Part shown: positions 16,768 through 25,429 of the stretch, piece by piece
Layout of the letters: each line of letters starts with the position of its first letter
Numbering within the stretch: position 1 is the first letter of the stretch
DNA from: Acidobacteriota bacterium
Lineage (GTDB): Bacteria > Acidobacteriota > Terriglobia > Versatilivoradales > Versatilivoraceae
Assembly (NCBI GenBank): GCA_028875575.1
Contig: JAPPDF010000055.1
Span: forward strand, 20,106 to 84,105
Direction of reading: 5' to 3'
DNA: 64,000 bases
Program-made: the position numbers and the translations under genes
Notes under the pieces: generated by a model
Databases searched by the model: none
What the model saw: the letters and a program-made list of their open reading frames with translations, nothing else
Told to the model about the DNA's origin: nothing

Positions 16768-19047
16768 ATGCAAGCCAATCTGTCGGTTACGGCTGAAGTG
16801 CTGGAACAGCACAACCTGACCCGGCCCGAATTCGATCGCATCCTGTCGATCCTGGGTCGCTCCCCCAACCTGACGGAACTGGGGATCTTCAGCGTCATGT
16901 GGAGCGAACACTGCAGTTACAAGAGTTCCAAGCTCCACCTGAAGCGGCTGCCCACTCAAGGCCCCCAGGTGCTGCAGGGACCCGGCGAGAACGCCGGGAT
17001 CGTCGATATCGGCGACGGCTACGCGGTGGCCTTCAAGATCGAGTCCCACAATCACCCCAGCTTCGTCGAGCCCTACCAGGGAGCGGCCACCGGCGTCGGC
17101 GGGATTTTGCGCGATATCTTTACCATGGGAGCCCGTCCCATCGCTGCCATGAACTCCCTGCGCTTCGGACCGCCCGATCAGCCCCGCAACCGGCGCATCA
17201 TGGAGGGTGTGGTGGCCGGGATCGCCGGATACGGCAACTGTTTCGGGGTCCCGACCGTGGGTGGGGAAGTGGTGTTCGAGGAATGTTACTCCCAAAACCC
17301 TCTGGTCAACGCCTTTGCCCTGGGTCTGTTCAGAAAGGACCGGATCTTTTATGGGAAAGCCGTGGGAATCGGGAATCCGGTGATCTACGTCGGCGCCAAG
17401 ACCGGCAGGGACGGCATTCACGGGGCCACCATGGCTTCGGCCGAGTTCGATGAAGCCTCGGAGAGCAAGCGCCCCAACGTGCAGGTTGGCGATCCCTTTC
17501 TGGAGAAACTGCTGCTGGAGGCCTGTCTGGAAGCCATGAAGACGGGTGCCGTAGTAGGCATCCAGGACATGGGGGCCGCCGGACTGACCTGCTCCACCTG
17601 TGAGATGGGCGGGCGGGCGGACACGGGAATCGAGATCGATCTGGCGAGGGTGCCTCAACGCGAGGAGGGCATGACTCCCTACGAGATCATGCTGAGCGAA
17701 TCCCAGGAACGGATGCTCCTGGTGGCCGAACGGGGCAGGGAAGAGGAGATTTTCCGGATCTTCCGAAAATGGGAGATCGATGCCGTCGCCATTGGAGAAG
17801 TTACCGGGGACGGAATGCTTCGGATCCTGGACCGGGGACGGAAAGTGGCCGAAATACCCAATCGGGCCCTGACCGACGAGGCTCCGCTTTACCGCCGACC
17901 GGTGGCAGCCTCCGCAGGGGCCTCGCCGTCCCTGCCCGCGCCAGGTCCTCTGTCCATGGATTGGGGCAGGCTCCTGGAGTGTTTTCTGGCTTCCCCCAAT
18001 CTGAGTTCGCGCGAGTGGGTCTATCGCCAATACGACCACATGGTACGGACCAATACGGTTCAGGTCCCCGGAGCCGATGCAGCCGTGGTTCGAGTCAAGA
18101 ATACCCGGAAGGCACTGGCCATGAGCCTGGACGGCAACGGTCGCTACTGCCGCCAGGATCCCCGAGTCGGTGCCCAGTTGGCAGTGGCCGAGAGCTGCCG
18201 CAACCTGGTCTGCGCCGGAGCTCGTCCCCTGGCAGCCACCAACTGCCTGAATATGGGCAATCCGGAGAAACCCGAAATCATGTGGCAAATGACCCAGGTG
18301 GTTGAAGGAATGGGTGAAGCCTGCCGTGCCCTGGGGACACCCATCACCGGCGGAAACGTCAGCCTCTACAATGAGACGCTTGGGGAGGGCATCGACCCCA
18401 CTCCCGTCATTGGAATGGTGGGCTTGATTGAACCGCTTTCCCGCCTCCGGGGCTCCTGGTTTATCCGGGAAGGCCATCGGGTCGTCTTGCTGGGTCCACT
18501 GGTCGGACAACCGACCGGCTATTCAAGCGCTGTCCGCCACAACCTGTCGAGGCTGCAACCGTCGCGGGATAACGGAGCAGACGTCTATACGCGGTGGGTC
18601 AGTCGGCTTCCCTGTCCTCCCCTGGACCTGGATCTGGAGGTGCGCGTGCAGAGGACCTGCCGCGAGGGCATCGAGAGAGGCCTCATTCTCTCTGCTCACG
18701 ACTGTTCGGATGGAGGTTTGGCCGTAGCCCTGGCGGAGATGGGCTTTTCCCGCTTTGGCGCCGGGACTCTGGGGGCAGAGATCCTCTTGCCTTCGGCCCA
18801 AGAGGTGGGAGAGGTGTTGTTTGCGGAATATCCCTCCCGGATTCTGGTTACGGTCGAGGAGGAGAACCTGGCGGCCCTGGAGAACATTGCCGGGCTTCAA
18901 GGCGTGCCGGTGACTCCTTTGGGGCAGGTGGTTCCGGATGTGTTGAGCGTGCGAAATCCCGCCTCGGTCATAATCGAAAGATCGGTCGTCTCGCTGGAGA
19001 AGACCTGGAGAAATTGTCTGGGTGGATTGTTCGCCGATCCATTATAA
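16768..19047 (+). CDS. purL: Phosphoribosylformylglycinamidine synthase, PurL synthetase subunit (small type)
   Basis: This ATP-dependent synthetase subunit has 759 aa, the Bacillus/Thermotoga small PurL that needs PurS and Pur[15 protein letters not shown] near the N-terminus and [23 protein letters not shown] (its conserved His region) are present, as are QDMGAAGL and, in the second half, GGNVSLYNE. The duplicated AIR-synthetase-type domains are both visible. A 93-bp gap without a clear terminator leads to purF. Confidence 0.97.
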   Translation: MQANLSVTAEVLEQHNLTRPEFDRILSILGRSPNLTELGIFSVMWSEHCSYKSSKLHLKRLPTQGPQVLQGPGENAGIVDIGDGYAVAFKIESHNHPSFVEPYQGAATGVGGILRDIFTMGARPIAAMNSLRFGPPDQPRNRRIMEGVVAGIAGYGNCFGVPTVGGEVVFEECYSQNPLVNAFALGLFRKDRIFYGKAVGIGNPVIYVGAKTGRDGIHGATMASAEFDEASESKRPNVQVGDPFLEKLLLEACLEAMKTGAVVGIQDMGAAGLTCSTCEMGGRADTGIEIDLARVPQREEGMTPYEIMLSESQERMLLVAERGREEEIFRIFRKWEIDAVAIGEVTGDGMLRILDRGRKVAEIPNRALTDEAPLYRRPVAASAGASPSLPAPGPLSMDWGRLLECFLASPNLSSREWVYRQYDHMVRTNTVQVPGADAAVVRVKNTRKALAMSLDGNGRYCRQDPRVGAQLAVAESCRNLVCAGARPLAATNCLNMGNPEKPEIMWQMTQVVEGMGEACRALGTPITGGNVSLYNETLGEGIDPTPVIGMVGLIEPLSRLRGSWFIREGHRVVLLGPLVGQPTGYSSAVRHNLSRLQPSRDNGADVYTRWVSRLPCPPLDLDLEVRVQRTCREGIERGLILSAHDCSDGGLAVALAEMGFSRFGAGTLGAEILLPSAQEVGEVLFAEYPSRILVTVEEENLAALENIAGLQGVPVTPLGQVVPDVLSVRNPASVIIERSVVSLEKTWRNCLGGLFADPL

Positions 19048-19140
19048 TTTCTGGTTCGCATTGCCGGTCATTCCTGTTGCTACTCCCTGACAAACGCCGC
19101 TGGCTGCGGTACCGACAGAGCGAGGTGTCCCGGGTAACCG

Positions 19141-20532
19141 ATGTTTGACAAATTTCGGGAAGAGTGCGGAGTCTTTGGGGTGTTCGGGCATCGGGAGGCG
19201 TCGCGGATTGCCTATCTTGGCCTGTACGCACTTCAGCATCGGGGACAAGAGAGCGCGGGCATCGTCTCCAGTGACGGCAACGGCCTCCACAATGAAACGG
19301 GAATGGGCCAGGTGGCCGACATTTTCGACCACTCTCGCCTGGAGCACTTGAAGGGGGAGGCGGCCATTGGCCATACCCGCTACTCGACGGCGGGTGAGAG
19401 CGCCGCCAAGAACGCCCAGCCCCTGGTCGTTTCCTGCAGTCAGGGTGACCTGGCGCTCTGTCATAACGGGAATCTGATCAATGCCTTGCAGGTGAGGTGC
19501 CAGCTCGAGAAGTCGGGGTCGATCTTCCAGTCGACGACCGATAGCGAGGTCATTCTCCACCTCATCGCCCGGTCCCAACAGAGAGACATCGAGGACGCCA
19601 TCCAGGAAGCTCTGTCACAGTTGACAGGAGCTTACTCGCTGATCTTTCTGACCCGGGAAAAGGTAATCGCCGTTCGGGATCCACGGGGTTTTCGCCCACT
19701 TAACCTGGGTTGGCTGGACGGTTCTCCCGTGCTGGCTTCGGAGACCTGCGCCTTTGACCTCATCGAAGCCACCTTCGACCGCGAAGTCGCCCCCGGGGAA
19801 ATGTTGACCCTCTTCAGGGGCGGGATCCGGTCACGCCAGATCTCGCCCCCGCAGTCTCCTTCCTTCTGCGTCTTCGAGCACGTCTACTTTTCCAGACCCG
19901 ATAGCCATATCTTTGGCCGGTCCGTTTACGAGAGCCGTCACCTATTAGGGAGGACCCTTGCGCAGGAGCAGCCGGTGGAGGCCGATATCGTCGTGCCGGT
20001 GCCGGATTCGGGCGTGGCCGCCGCCATCGGCTTTTCCCACGAGTCGAAGATCCAGTTCGAATTCGGGCTGATCCGCAACCACTATGTCGGCAGAACCTTT
20101 ATCGAGCCCAAGCAGTCCATTCGCCATTTCGGAGTCAAGATCAAGCTGAATCCGGTGGCGGAGCTGATCCGGGGGAAACGAGTGGTTCTGGTGGACGACT
20201 CCATCGTGAGGGGAACGACCAGCCGAAAGATCGTCAAGATGGTCCGGGACTCAGGCGCCGTGGAAGTGCACGTGCGCATCAGTTGTCCGCCCACCATCTC
20301 CCCATGCTTTTACGGGGTGGACACGCCTACCAAGAGGGAGTTGATTGCCTCCAGCCATTCGGTTGAAGAAATTCGCAAGTATATCGAGGCCGACAGCTTG
20401 GGGTATTTGAGCCATGAAGGCATGCTCCGCAGCTGCGGCGTGGAGCAGGGCCAGGGACATTTCTGCTCGGCCTGCTATACCGGCGACTATCCGGTGCCTT
20501 TTCCTCAGATGCCCGCGGTCGAGACTGCCTGA
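19141..20532 (+). CDS. purF: Amidophosphoribosyltransferase (Fe-S type with propeptide)
   Basis: This is the first committed enzyme of purine synthesis (PRPP + Gln to phosphoribosylamine), 463 aa. Residues 1-8 (MFDKFREE) are a short propeptide; removing them exposes the N-terminal nucleophile Cys9 of CGVFGVFG. All four cysteine positions that hold the 4Fe-4S cluster in the Bacillus enzyme appear to be kept (SFCVFEH, RISCPP, and the CSAC pair near the C-terminus), so the enzyme should be oxygen-sensitive. The PRPP loop is VVLVDDSIVRGTT. Confidence 0.97.
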   Translation: MFDKFREECGVFGVFGHREASRIAYLGLYALQHRGQESAGIVSSDGNGLHNETGMGQVADIFDHSRLEHLKGEAAIGHTRYSTAGESAAKNAQPLVVSCSQGDLALCHNGNLINALQVRCQLEKSGSIFQSTTDSEVILHLIARSQQRDIEDAIQEALSQLTGAYSLIFLTREKVIAVRDPRGFRPLNLGWLDGSPVLASETCAFDLIEATFDREVAPGEMLTLFRGGIRSRQISPPQSPSFCVFEHVYFSRPDSHIFGRSVYESRHLLGRTLAQEQPVEADIVVPVPDSGVAAAIGFSHESKIQFEFGLIRNHYVGRTFIEPKQSIRHFGVKIKLNPVAELIRGKRVVLVDDSIVRGTTSRKIVKMVRDSGAVEVHVRISCPPTISPCFYGVDTPTKRELIASSHSVEEIRKYIEADSLGYLSHEGMLRSCGVEQGQGHFCSACYTGDYPVPFPQMPAVETA

Positions 20533-20556
20533 ACCGGTCCGAGCATTTGCACTCCC

Positions 20557-20730
20557 CATATCCACGAAGGAGCACGAAGGACCGATAAGAGTAATCCACA
20601 AGGAAAAACGACGAACCACCAACGGACACGAATGAACACGAATAGGGACAGATTTCTTTCAGTTTTTCTTCGTGGCCCTTCGTCTTCCTTCGTGGCCCTT
20701 CGTGGATAACTCTTTTCTGTTGTTCCAGAC
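20557..20730. repeat. CACGAAGG / CCTTCGTG inverted element A, copy 2 (between purF and purM)
   Basis: The left part has TATCCACGAAGGAGCACGAAGG and the right part CCTTCGTGGCCCTTCGTGGATAA, which are complementary. The middle holds GACACGAATGAACACGAAT. The end CGTGGATAACTCTTTT followed by TTGTTCCAGACA recurs at 40322-40530. The element fills the 204-bp purF-purM gap and could form a long RNA stem in the purine transcript. Confidence 0.8.
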
Positions 20731-20736
20731 AAGCCC

Positions 20737-21780
20737 ATGACCGCCAAGACCGTCTTTGCCTATCGGGACGCCGGCGTGGATATCGACCGGGCCGATGCCG
20801 CCAAGAAACGCATCAAGGCGCTGGCCCGTCAGACCTTTACGCCGGAGGTCGCCAGCGAGATCGGCAGCTTCGGTGGGCTCTTTCGCCTGAAGAGCAAGGG
20901 GACGTCTCGGCCCATTCTGGTGTCCAGCGTCGATGGCGTGGGGACCAAGCTCAAGATTGCCTTCGCCACCGGCGTTCACCACACCGTGGGCAGGGATCTG
21001 GTAGCTCACTGTGTCAACGACATCCTGGTTCAAGGAGCCACGCCTCTCTTCTTCATGGACTACATCGCAACCCATCGGATGGAGCCGGAGGTCATCGCCA
21101 AGGTCGTCGAAGGGATCGCCGCCGGTTGCCGGGAATCGGAATGCGCTCTGCTGGGAGGAGAAACTGCCGAGATGCCTGGGTTCTACTCCAGCGGGGAATA
21201 CGATCTGGCCGGTTTCATCGTGGGACTGGTCGATCAGTCGCGACTGCTGGACGGACAACGCATCCGGCCGGGAGATGCCATCCTGGGACTGGCATCCACC
21301 GGATTGCACACCAACGGCTACTCCCTGGTGCGCAAGTTGTTGTTCGAGGTGGGCGGTTATGAGGTTGGCAGCAGGCTTCCCCAGTTGCCGCTTCCCCTGG
21401 GAGAGGTGCTGTTGCAGCCTCATCGGAACTATCTGTCCCTGTTGAAGCCGCTGCTGGACCGGGGCCGGCTCAGCGGACTGGCCCACATCACCGGAGGGGG
21501 ACTCACCGATAATCTCCCCCGGATTCTGCCCGGCGGCTGCTCAGCCCACATTCAACTGAACTCCTGGACCGAGCCGCCCATCTTTGGCGTTCTTCAGGAG
21601 CTGGGCCGGATCGATGAGGCCGAAATGCTGCGTACCTTCAATATGGGTATCGGCATGGCATTGATCGTTTCACCCGGAGAAGTGTCCAAGGTGGAAGAAT
21701 ATCTTGCCCGTAGCGGGGAGCCCCTCTACCGGATCGGCGAAATCCGTTCGGGGAAGCGTCGGGTTTATTACAGGCGGTAG
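20737..21780 (+). CDS. purM: Phosphoribosylformylglycinamidine cyclo-ligase (AIR synthetase)
   Basis: It closes the imidazole ring of FGAM to give AIR with ATP. 347 aa is the normal length. DVDG-type glycine-rich loop SSVDGVGTKLK, HCVNDILVQGATPLFFMDY and GGETAEMPGFY are hallmark motifs, with HITGGGLTDNLPR in the C-terminal half. ATG 20737 lies directly after an intergenic repeat, without a strong Shine-Dalgarno. Confidence 0.97.
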   Translation: MTAKTVFAYRDAGVDIDRADAAKKRIKALARQTFTPEVASEIGSFGGLFRLKSKGTSRPILVSSVDGVGTKLKIAFATGVHHTVGRDLVAHCVNDILVQGATPLFFMDYIATHRMEPEVIAKVVEGIAAGCRESECALLGGETAEMPGFYSSGEYDLAGFIVGLVDQSRLLDGQRIRPGDAILGLASTGLHTNGYSLVRKLLFEVGGYEVGSRLPQLPLPLGEVLLQPHRNYLSLLKPLLDRGRLSGLAHITGGGLTDNLPRILPGGCSAHIQLNSWTEPPIFGVLQELGRIDEAEMLRTFNMGIGMALIVSPGEVSKVEEYLARSGEPLYRIGEIRSGKRRVYYRR

Positions 21781-21843
21781 CTACGAAGAAAGGCAGCAGT
21801 CTGCTTAGACGGCAGTCTGGCCTACAGGATGGGTGTGCTTTAA

Positions 21844-22446
21844 ATGAAGCGTCTTGCGATCTTGCTTTCTGGACGCGGCTCCAACTTCGAGGCCATTGCC
21901 GACAGCATCAAGCGGGGGCGTTTGCCGGCCCGTATCGAAGTGGTGGTAAGCAATCTGGCCTCGGCACCCGGACTGGAAAAGGCGCGGCGGCGGGGATTGA
22001 AGACGCTGGTGATTCCCTCCCGAGGTGTGCCACGAGAGGACTATGATCGGAGCCTGGTCTACGAGCTCAGGCGGCACCGCGTTGATCTGGTCTGCCTGGC
22101 CGGGTTCATGCGGATCCTCAGCCCCGTGTTCGTCCGGGCCTTTCCCAACCGAATCCTGAACATCCATCCCTCCCTGCTTCCGGCCTTTCCCGGACTGAAT
22201 TCCCAGCGGCAGGCACTGGAATACGGCGTCCAGTTTTCGGGCTGCACCGTCCACCTTGTAGATGAAGGGGTCGATTCCGGCCCCATTCTGTTGCAGGCTG
22301 CAGTGCCGGTGCTGGAGAGCGACGATGAAGAGTCGCTGGCCGCGAGAATCCTGGCCGAAGAACATCGGCTCTATCCCCAGGCGATCGGGATGCTGGTCCG
22401 GGGTGAAGTGCGCCTGGAGGGTCGAAGAGTGGTCCGCCGGTTCTGA
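21844..22446 (+). CDS. purN: Phosphoribosylglycinamide formyltransferase (folate-dependent)
   Basis: It formylates GAR using 10-formyl-tetrahydrofolate. It has 200 aa. The catalytic triad falls at the same numbers as in the E. coli enzyme: N106 and H108 in NIHPSLLPAF and D144 in EGVDSGPIL. LSGRGSNFEAI at the N-terminus binds the phosphate. It closes the contiguous purB-S-Q-L-F-M-N series; purD, purE/K, purC and purH are not in the window. Confidence 0.97.
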   Translation: MKRLAILLSGRGSNFEAIADSIKRGRLPARIEVVVSNLASAPGLEKARRRGLKTLVIPSRGVPREDYDRSLVYELRRHRVDLVCLAGFMRILSPVFVRAFPNRILNIHPSLLPAFPGLNSQRQALEYGVQFSGCTVHLVDEGVDSGPILLQAAVPVLESDDEESLAARILAEEHRLYPQAIGMLVRGEVRLEGRRVVRRF

Positions 22447-22538
22447 CTGTGAAAATACCCATGCCCGGCATTGAACCGGATTCGCGCCACCCGGCGCAGG
22501 GCGTTGTTTCAAACGGCTGGAGAAGGTAGGGCCCGACG

Positions 22539-23756
22539 GTGACCATCGAGGAACAACTGAGCTTCCTGCAGCAGGGAGTCTCCGAGCTGATTCGACCGGA
22601 AGAGCTTCGAGAACGGCTGGTCCGCTCGGCTCAAACCGCAATACCGTTGCGGATCAAGGCGGGTTTCGATCCGACGGCGCCGGACCTGCATCTGGGCCAC
22701 ACGGTCATGCTGCGCAGCATGAGGCGTTTTCAGGACCTGGGCCACACGGTCATCTTCCTGATTGGCGACTTTACCGGTCTGATCGGGGACCCGTCCGGCC
22801 GCAGCGCCACCCGCAAGCCCTTGACCCGGGAGGAGGTGGCGGAGAATGCCGAGACCTACAAGCAGCAAGTCTTCAAGGTGCTGGATCCGGAAAAGACCGT
22901 TATCGACTTCAACAGCCGCTGGATGATGCCCTTCAGCAGCGAGCAGTTCCTTACCTTGGCCGCCCGCTACACCGTGGCCCGCATGCTGGAAAGGGACGAC
23001 TTCAGCAAGCGCTTGAAGAGGTCGCAGCCGGTCGCCATCCACGAGCTCCTCTATCCCCTGATTCAAGGGTACGACTCGGTGGTGTTGCAGGCCGACGTGG
23101 AAATGGGTGGCACCGATCAGAAATTCAATCTGCTGGTGGGGCGGGAACTGCAGAGGGAGTATGGACAGGACCCCCAGGTGCTGCTGATGCTGCCACTGCT
23201 GGAGGGATTGGACGGCGTGCAGAAGATGTCGAAGTCGTTGGGAAACTACATCGGGATCCAGGAGCCGGCCTCGGAGATCTTCGGCAAGGTCATGTCGATT
23301 TCGGATGACCTCATGTATCGCTACTACGAACTCTGCACCGAGCTGAGTTCGCCGGAGGTGGACCGAATCCGAAACCAGGTGGCTCAAGGCAGTTTGCATC
23401 CCAAGGCCGCCAAGGTGGACCTGGCCAAGAGGATTGTGCGTGAGTTTCATTCGCGCCAGGCCGCCGACCGGGCCGAGGAGGAGTTCCATCGCATCCATTC
23501 CCAACGGCTGCTCCCGGACAAAATGGAAGAGAAAAGGCTGCCGGTTTCTCGGGAGCGGTTGCGGCTTTCGAAGTTGATGGTTCGGGTGGGACTGGCCGCC
23601 TCGGTGGGCCAGGCCGTACGTCTGATTTCTCAGGACGCCGTTTCCCTGAACCAGGAGAAGGTCACCGATGTGAAGGCGGAGATGGATTGCTCCCAACCCT
23701 CATCCTCGGTGCTGAAGGTTGGCAAACGGGGATTTGTGAAAGTGATTGTGGAGTAG
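22539..23756 (+). CDS. tyrS: Tyrosyl-tRNA synthetase (TyrZ-like, type 2)
   Basis: It charges tRNA-Tyr. The 405-aa protein has HLGH (51-54) as the HIGH motif and KMSKS (229-233). [14 protein letters not shown] is characteristic of the type 2 (TyrRZ) clade. An S4 RNA-binding domain occupies the C-terminal region ([26 protein letters not shown]). The start is GTG 22539. Only 92 bp separate it from purN, too short for a T-box leader, so it probably rides on the purine transcript. Confidence 0.95.
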   Translation: MTIEEQLSFLQQGVSELIRPEELRERLVRSAQTAIPLRIKAGFDPTAPDLHLGHTVMLRSMRRFQDLGHTVIFLIGDFTGLIGDPSGRSATRKPLTREEVAENAETYKQQVFKVLDPEKTVIDFNSRWMMPFSSEQFLTLAARYTVARMLERDDFSKRLKRSQPVAIHELLYPLIQGYDSVVLQADVEMGGTDQKFNLLVGRELQREYGQDPQVLLMLPLLEGLDGVQKMSKSLGNYIGIQEPASEIFGKVMSISDDLMYRYYELCTELSSPEVDRIRNQVAQGSLHPKAAKVDLAKRIVREFHSRQAADRAEEEFHRIHSQRLLPDKMEEKRLPVSRERLRLSKLMVRVGLAASVGQAVRLISQDAVSLNQEKVTDVKAEMDCSQPSSSVLKVGKRGFVKVIVE

Positions 23757-23777
23757 GGGCAACCCTTGTGGTTGCCC
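23757..23777 (+). terminator. Hairpin immediately after tyrS
   Basis: A perfect 8-bp stem GGGCAACC / GGTTGCCC with loop CTTGT begins at the base after the tyrS stop. It is followed by only a weak T-tract (GTTGTTCGCATTT). It may act as a terminator of the purine-tyrS transcript or be a REP-like palindrome; the remaining gap to 24011 holds a possible promoter. Confidence 0.5.
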
Positions 23778-23930
23778 GTTGTTCGCATTTGCCTGATTAT
23801 CCCCGGATTAGGCGTCCACAAGGAACTCCCCTTGGGTTGGATGCAGGACCGTCCCACGCGGAATATGGGTGTGGCTCAGTCATATTGATCCGCCTTTTGC
23901 CTCAAATCCGGTTGCACGGGATCACCCTGG

Positions 23931-23959
23931 TTGACAGGGAACAGTTGTTGAAGTAGCCT
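23931..23959 (+). promoter_or_regulatory. Candidate promoter for the 106-aa exported protein
   Basis: A perfect -35 TTGACA (23931-23936) is followed after 17 bp by the weak -10 TAGCCT (23954-23959). It lies 52 bp before the ATG, which has its own ribosome site (GGGAGGAA). Confidence 0.3.
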
Positions 23960-24011
23960 TAGCTACTGTAGTCCCTGAAACAATGACATTGCTCGGGAAG
24001 CGGGAGGAACT

Positions 24012-24332
24012 ATGAAAAAGGCAGTCCTGATTTTATTGCTGGCCGTTGCCGTGGCCGGCGGGCAATTCCTGGCGGGTGAGACCCTGACCGGACATGTCTC
24101 CGACGCGAGGTGCGGCGCTGCTCACGCCGACAATTCCGAAAAGTCGATCAGTTGCGTCAAGGGGTGTGTCAGTGGGGGTCAGGCGCCCGTCTTCGTCACG
24201 GGAGACAAGAAGGTCCTTAAGATCGCCAATGCCGACAAGGTGATGGGCCATCTCGGCCACAAGGTCGAAGTCACCGGCAAGGTGATGGATGGGACCCTGA
24301 CTGTCAAGTCAGTCAAGCACTTGGCTCCTTAA
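24012..24332 (+). CDS. Small exported protein with paired cysteines (DUF5818-like)
   Basis: A Sec signal peptide (about residues 1-21) precedes a mature domain of about 84 residues starting ETLTGHVSDARCG. The core has three cysteines (C in DARCG, SCVKGC) and a C-terminal half rich in beta strands (KVEVTGKVMDGTLTVKSV) that looks like a small OB or beta-barrel domain. Similar short proteins are frequent in Acidobacteriota genomes, usually annotated as hypothetical or DUF5818, and I recall no assigned function. It has a strong Shine-Dalgarno (GGGAGGAACT) and is probably a single-gene unit. Confidence 0.75.
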   Translation: MKKAVLILLLAVAVAGGQFLAGETLTGHVSDARCGAAHADNSEKSISCVKGCVSGGQAPVFVTGDKKVLKIANADKVMGHLGHKVEVTGKVMDGTLTVKSVKHLAP

Positions 24333-24552
24333 GGGTTGCACCCGACGGCAAACTTCCGGGGCAGGCGTTCCAGCCTGGCTCCGTTTCCTGTCTACAGGTC
24401 GTTGACCTGTGAAGTCCCCGTTGCGCCAGTGGGTGCGACGGGGGCCGCTGTATCCTCCAAGGCAGTCCCTCGGTCTCCCTGCTTCAATTTCTTGAATGTG
24501 CATCTCCCGAGCCGGAGGAGTCCAACTGCTCCGCATGTGCCATAATGGTTTC

Positions 24553-24945
24553 ATGTTAAAAGTTCTTGCGCTTTTCCTACTCCTTCCCCTGATTGAACTG
24601 GTACTCCTGATCGAGATTGGCAGTCACATAGGCACGTTGGCCACGGTGACGCTGATCCTCGCCACCGGGGCTCTGGGCGCCTTTCTGGCACGCAGCCAGG
24701 GGCTGGAGGTTCTACGCCGGTTACGGGCGGAAACGGCGGCCGGAAGGCTTCCGGCGGCCCCGCTGGTTGACGGGGTGATCATCCTGCTGGCGGGCGCCGT
24801 TCTGCTGACTCCCGGAGTCCTGACAGACATCCTGGGCTTTTTGTGCCTGGTACCTGCATTCCGGCAGCTCCTGAAATCGCTGCTCTGGCGAAAGTTGAGG
24901 CATTGGGTGGAACAGAACCGGGTTCAAGTATCAGTCAACCTCTAG
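24553..24945 (+). CDS. fxsA: FxsA family membrane protein
   Basis: This 130-aa inner-membrane protein has three or four hydrophobic segments: residues 2-20 (LKVLALFLLLPLIELVLLI), 26-46, and 75-105 with LLTPGVLTDILGF, the FxsA signature. In E. coli overproduction affects F-plasmid exclusion of phage T7; the physiological role is unknown. ATG 24553 starts the hydrophobic segment directly; an upstream open extension of 19 codons has no such character. Its stop overlaps the next gene's GTG by one base. Confidence 0.88.
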   Translation: MLKVLALFLLLPLIELVLLIEIGSHIGTLATVTLILATGALGAFLARSQGLEVLRRLRAETAAGRLPAAPLVDGVIILLAGAVLLTPGVLTDILGFLCLVPAFRQLLKSLLWRKLRHWVEQNRVQVSVNL

Positions 24946-25358
24946 TGTTACGGGACACCAGCCCTTGGGCGGACATCCCGCATCGGGCGCGACAGGCCAT
25001 GCAATCTCCAGGGGATTCTACCGATCTGGTCGTTGACAGCAGCACGGGCCTGGTCTGGAGCCGACGAGACAACGGAAGCCGCCTCAACTGGCACGATGCC
25101 GTCCACCGCGCGCAGAGTCTGGATTTGGGTGGCTATCGCGATTGGCGCCTGCCGACCCTGGAGGAACTCCACGGGCTTTGGGACCCGCCGCGCCGCACCG
25201 TTCGAAAGCCTTTCGAGTTGACTGGAGCCTGGGTGTGGAGCGCCACTCGTGCCGGGGCCGACCACGCCTGGTGCTTCTACTTCGCCATCGGGATGCGGAT
25301 GCCCTATCCGCTCAACGTGTCCTATGATTTGAGGGCTCTGTTTGTGAGAGACCCCTGA
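24945..25358 (+). CDS. DUF1566 (Lcl C-terminal-like) domain protein
   Basis: The 137-aa protein carries a single DUF1566 domain: LVVDSSTGLVWSR followed by LNWHDAVHRAQSL, GGYRDWRLPTLEEL and a final WVWSATRAG...CFYFAIG. This fold belongs to the C-type-lectin-like/FGE group and is often found in surface or adhesin proteins. No signal peptide is visible from either candidate start (GTG 24945, overlapping the fxsA stop, or ATG 24999), so the cellular site is unclear. The GTG start implies translational coupling with fxsA. Confidence 0.75.
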   Translation: MLRDTSPWADIPHRARQAMQSPGDSTDLVVDSSTGLVWSRRDNGSRLNWHDAVHRAQSLDLGGYRDWRLPTLEELHGLWDPPRRTVRKPFELTGAWVWSATRAGADHAWCFYFAIGMRMPYPLNVSYDLRALFVRDP

Positions 25359-25429
25359 ACGGGTTCCCGATTGGCCGGGATGGCGGCGCGAACCGGCTTG
25401 CCGGGGTTCGTTCGCAGGAAGGAGACCAT

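Noticed and set aside
16591..18510. 639-codon open frame on the minus strand
   Set aside because: Antisense shadow of purL caused by high third-position GC; no family resemblance and no ribosome site.
22447..22538. T-box leader before tyrS
   Set aside because: Only 92 bp are available and no T-box core or antiterminator fold is visible.
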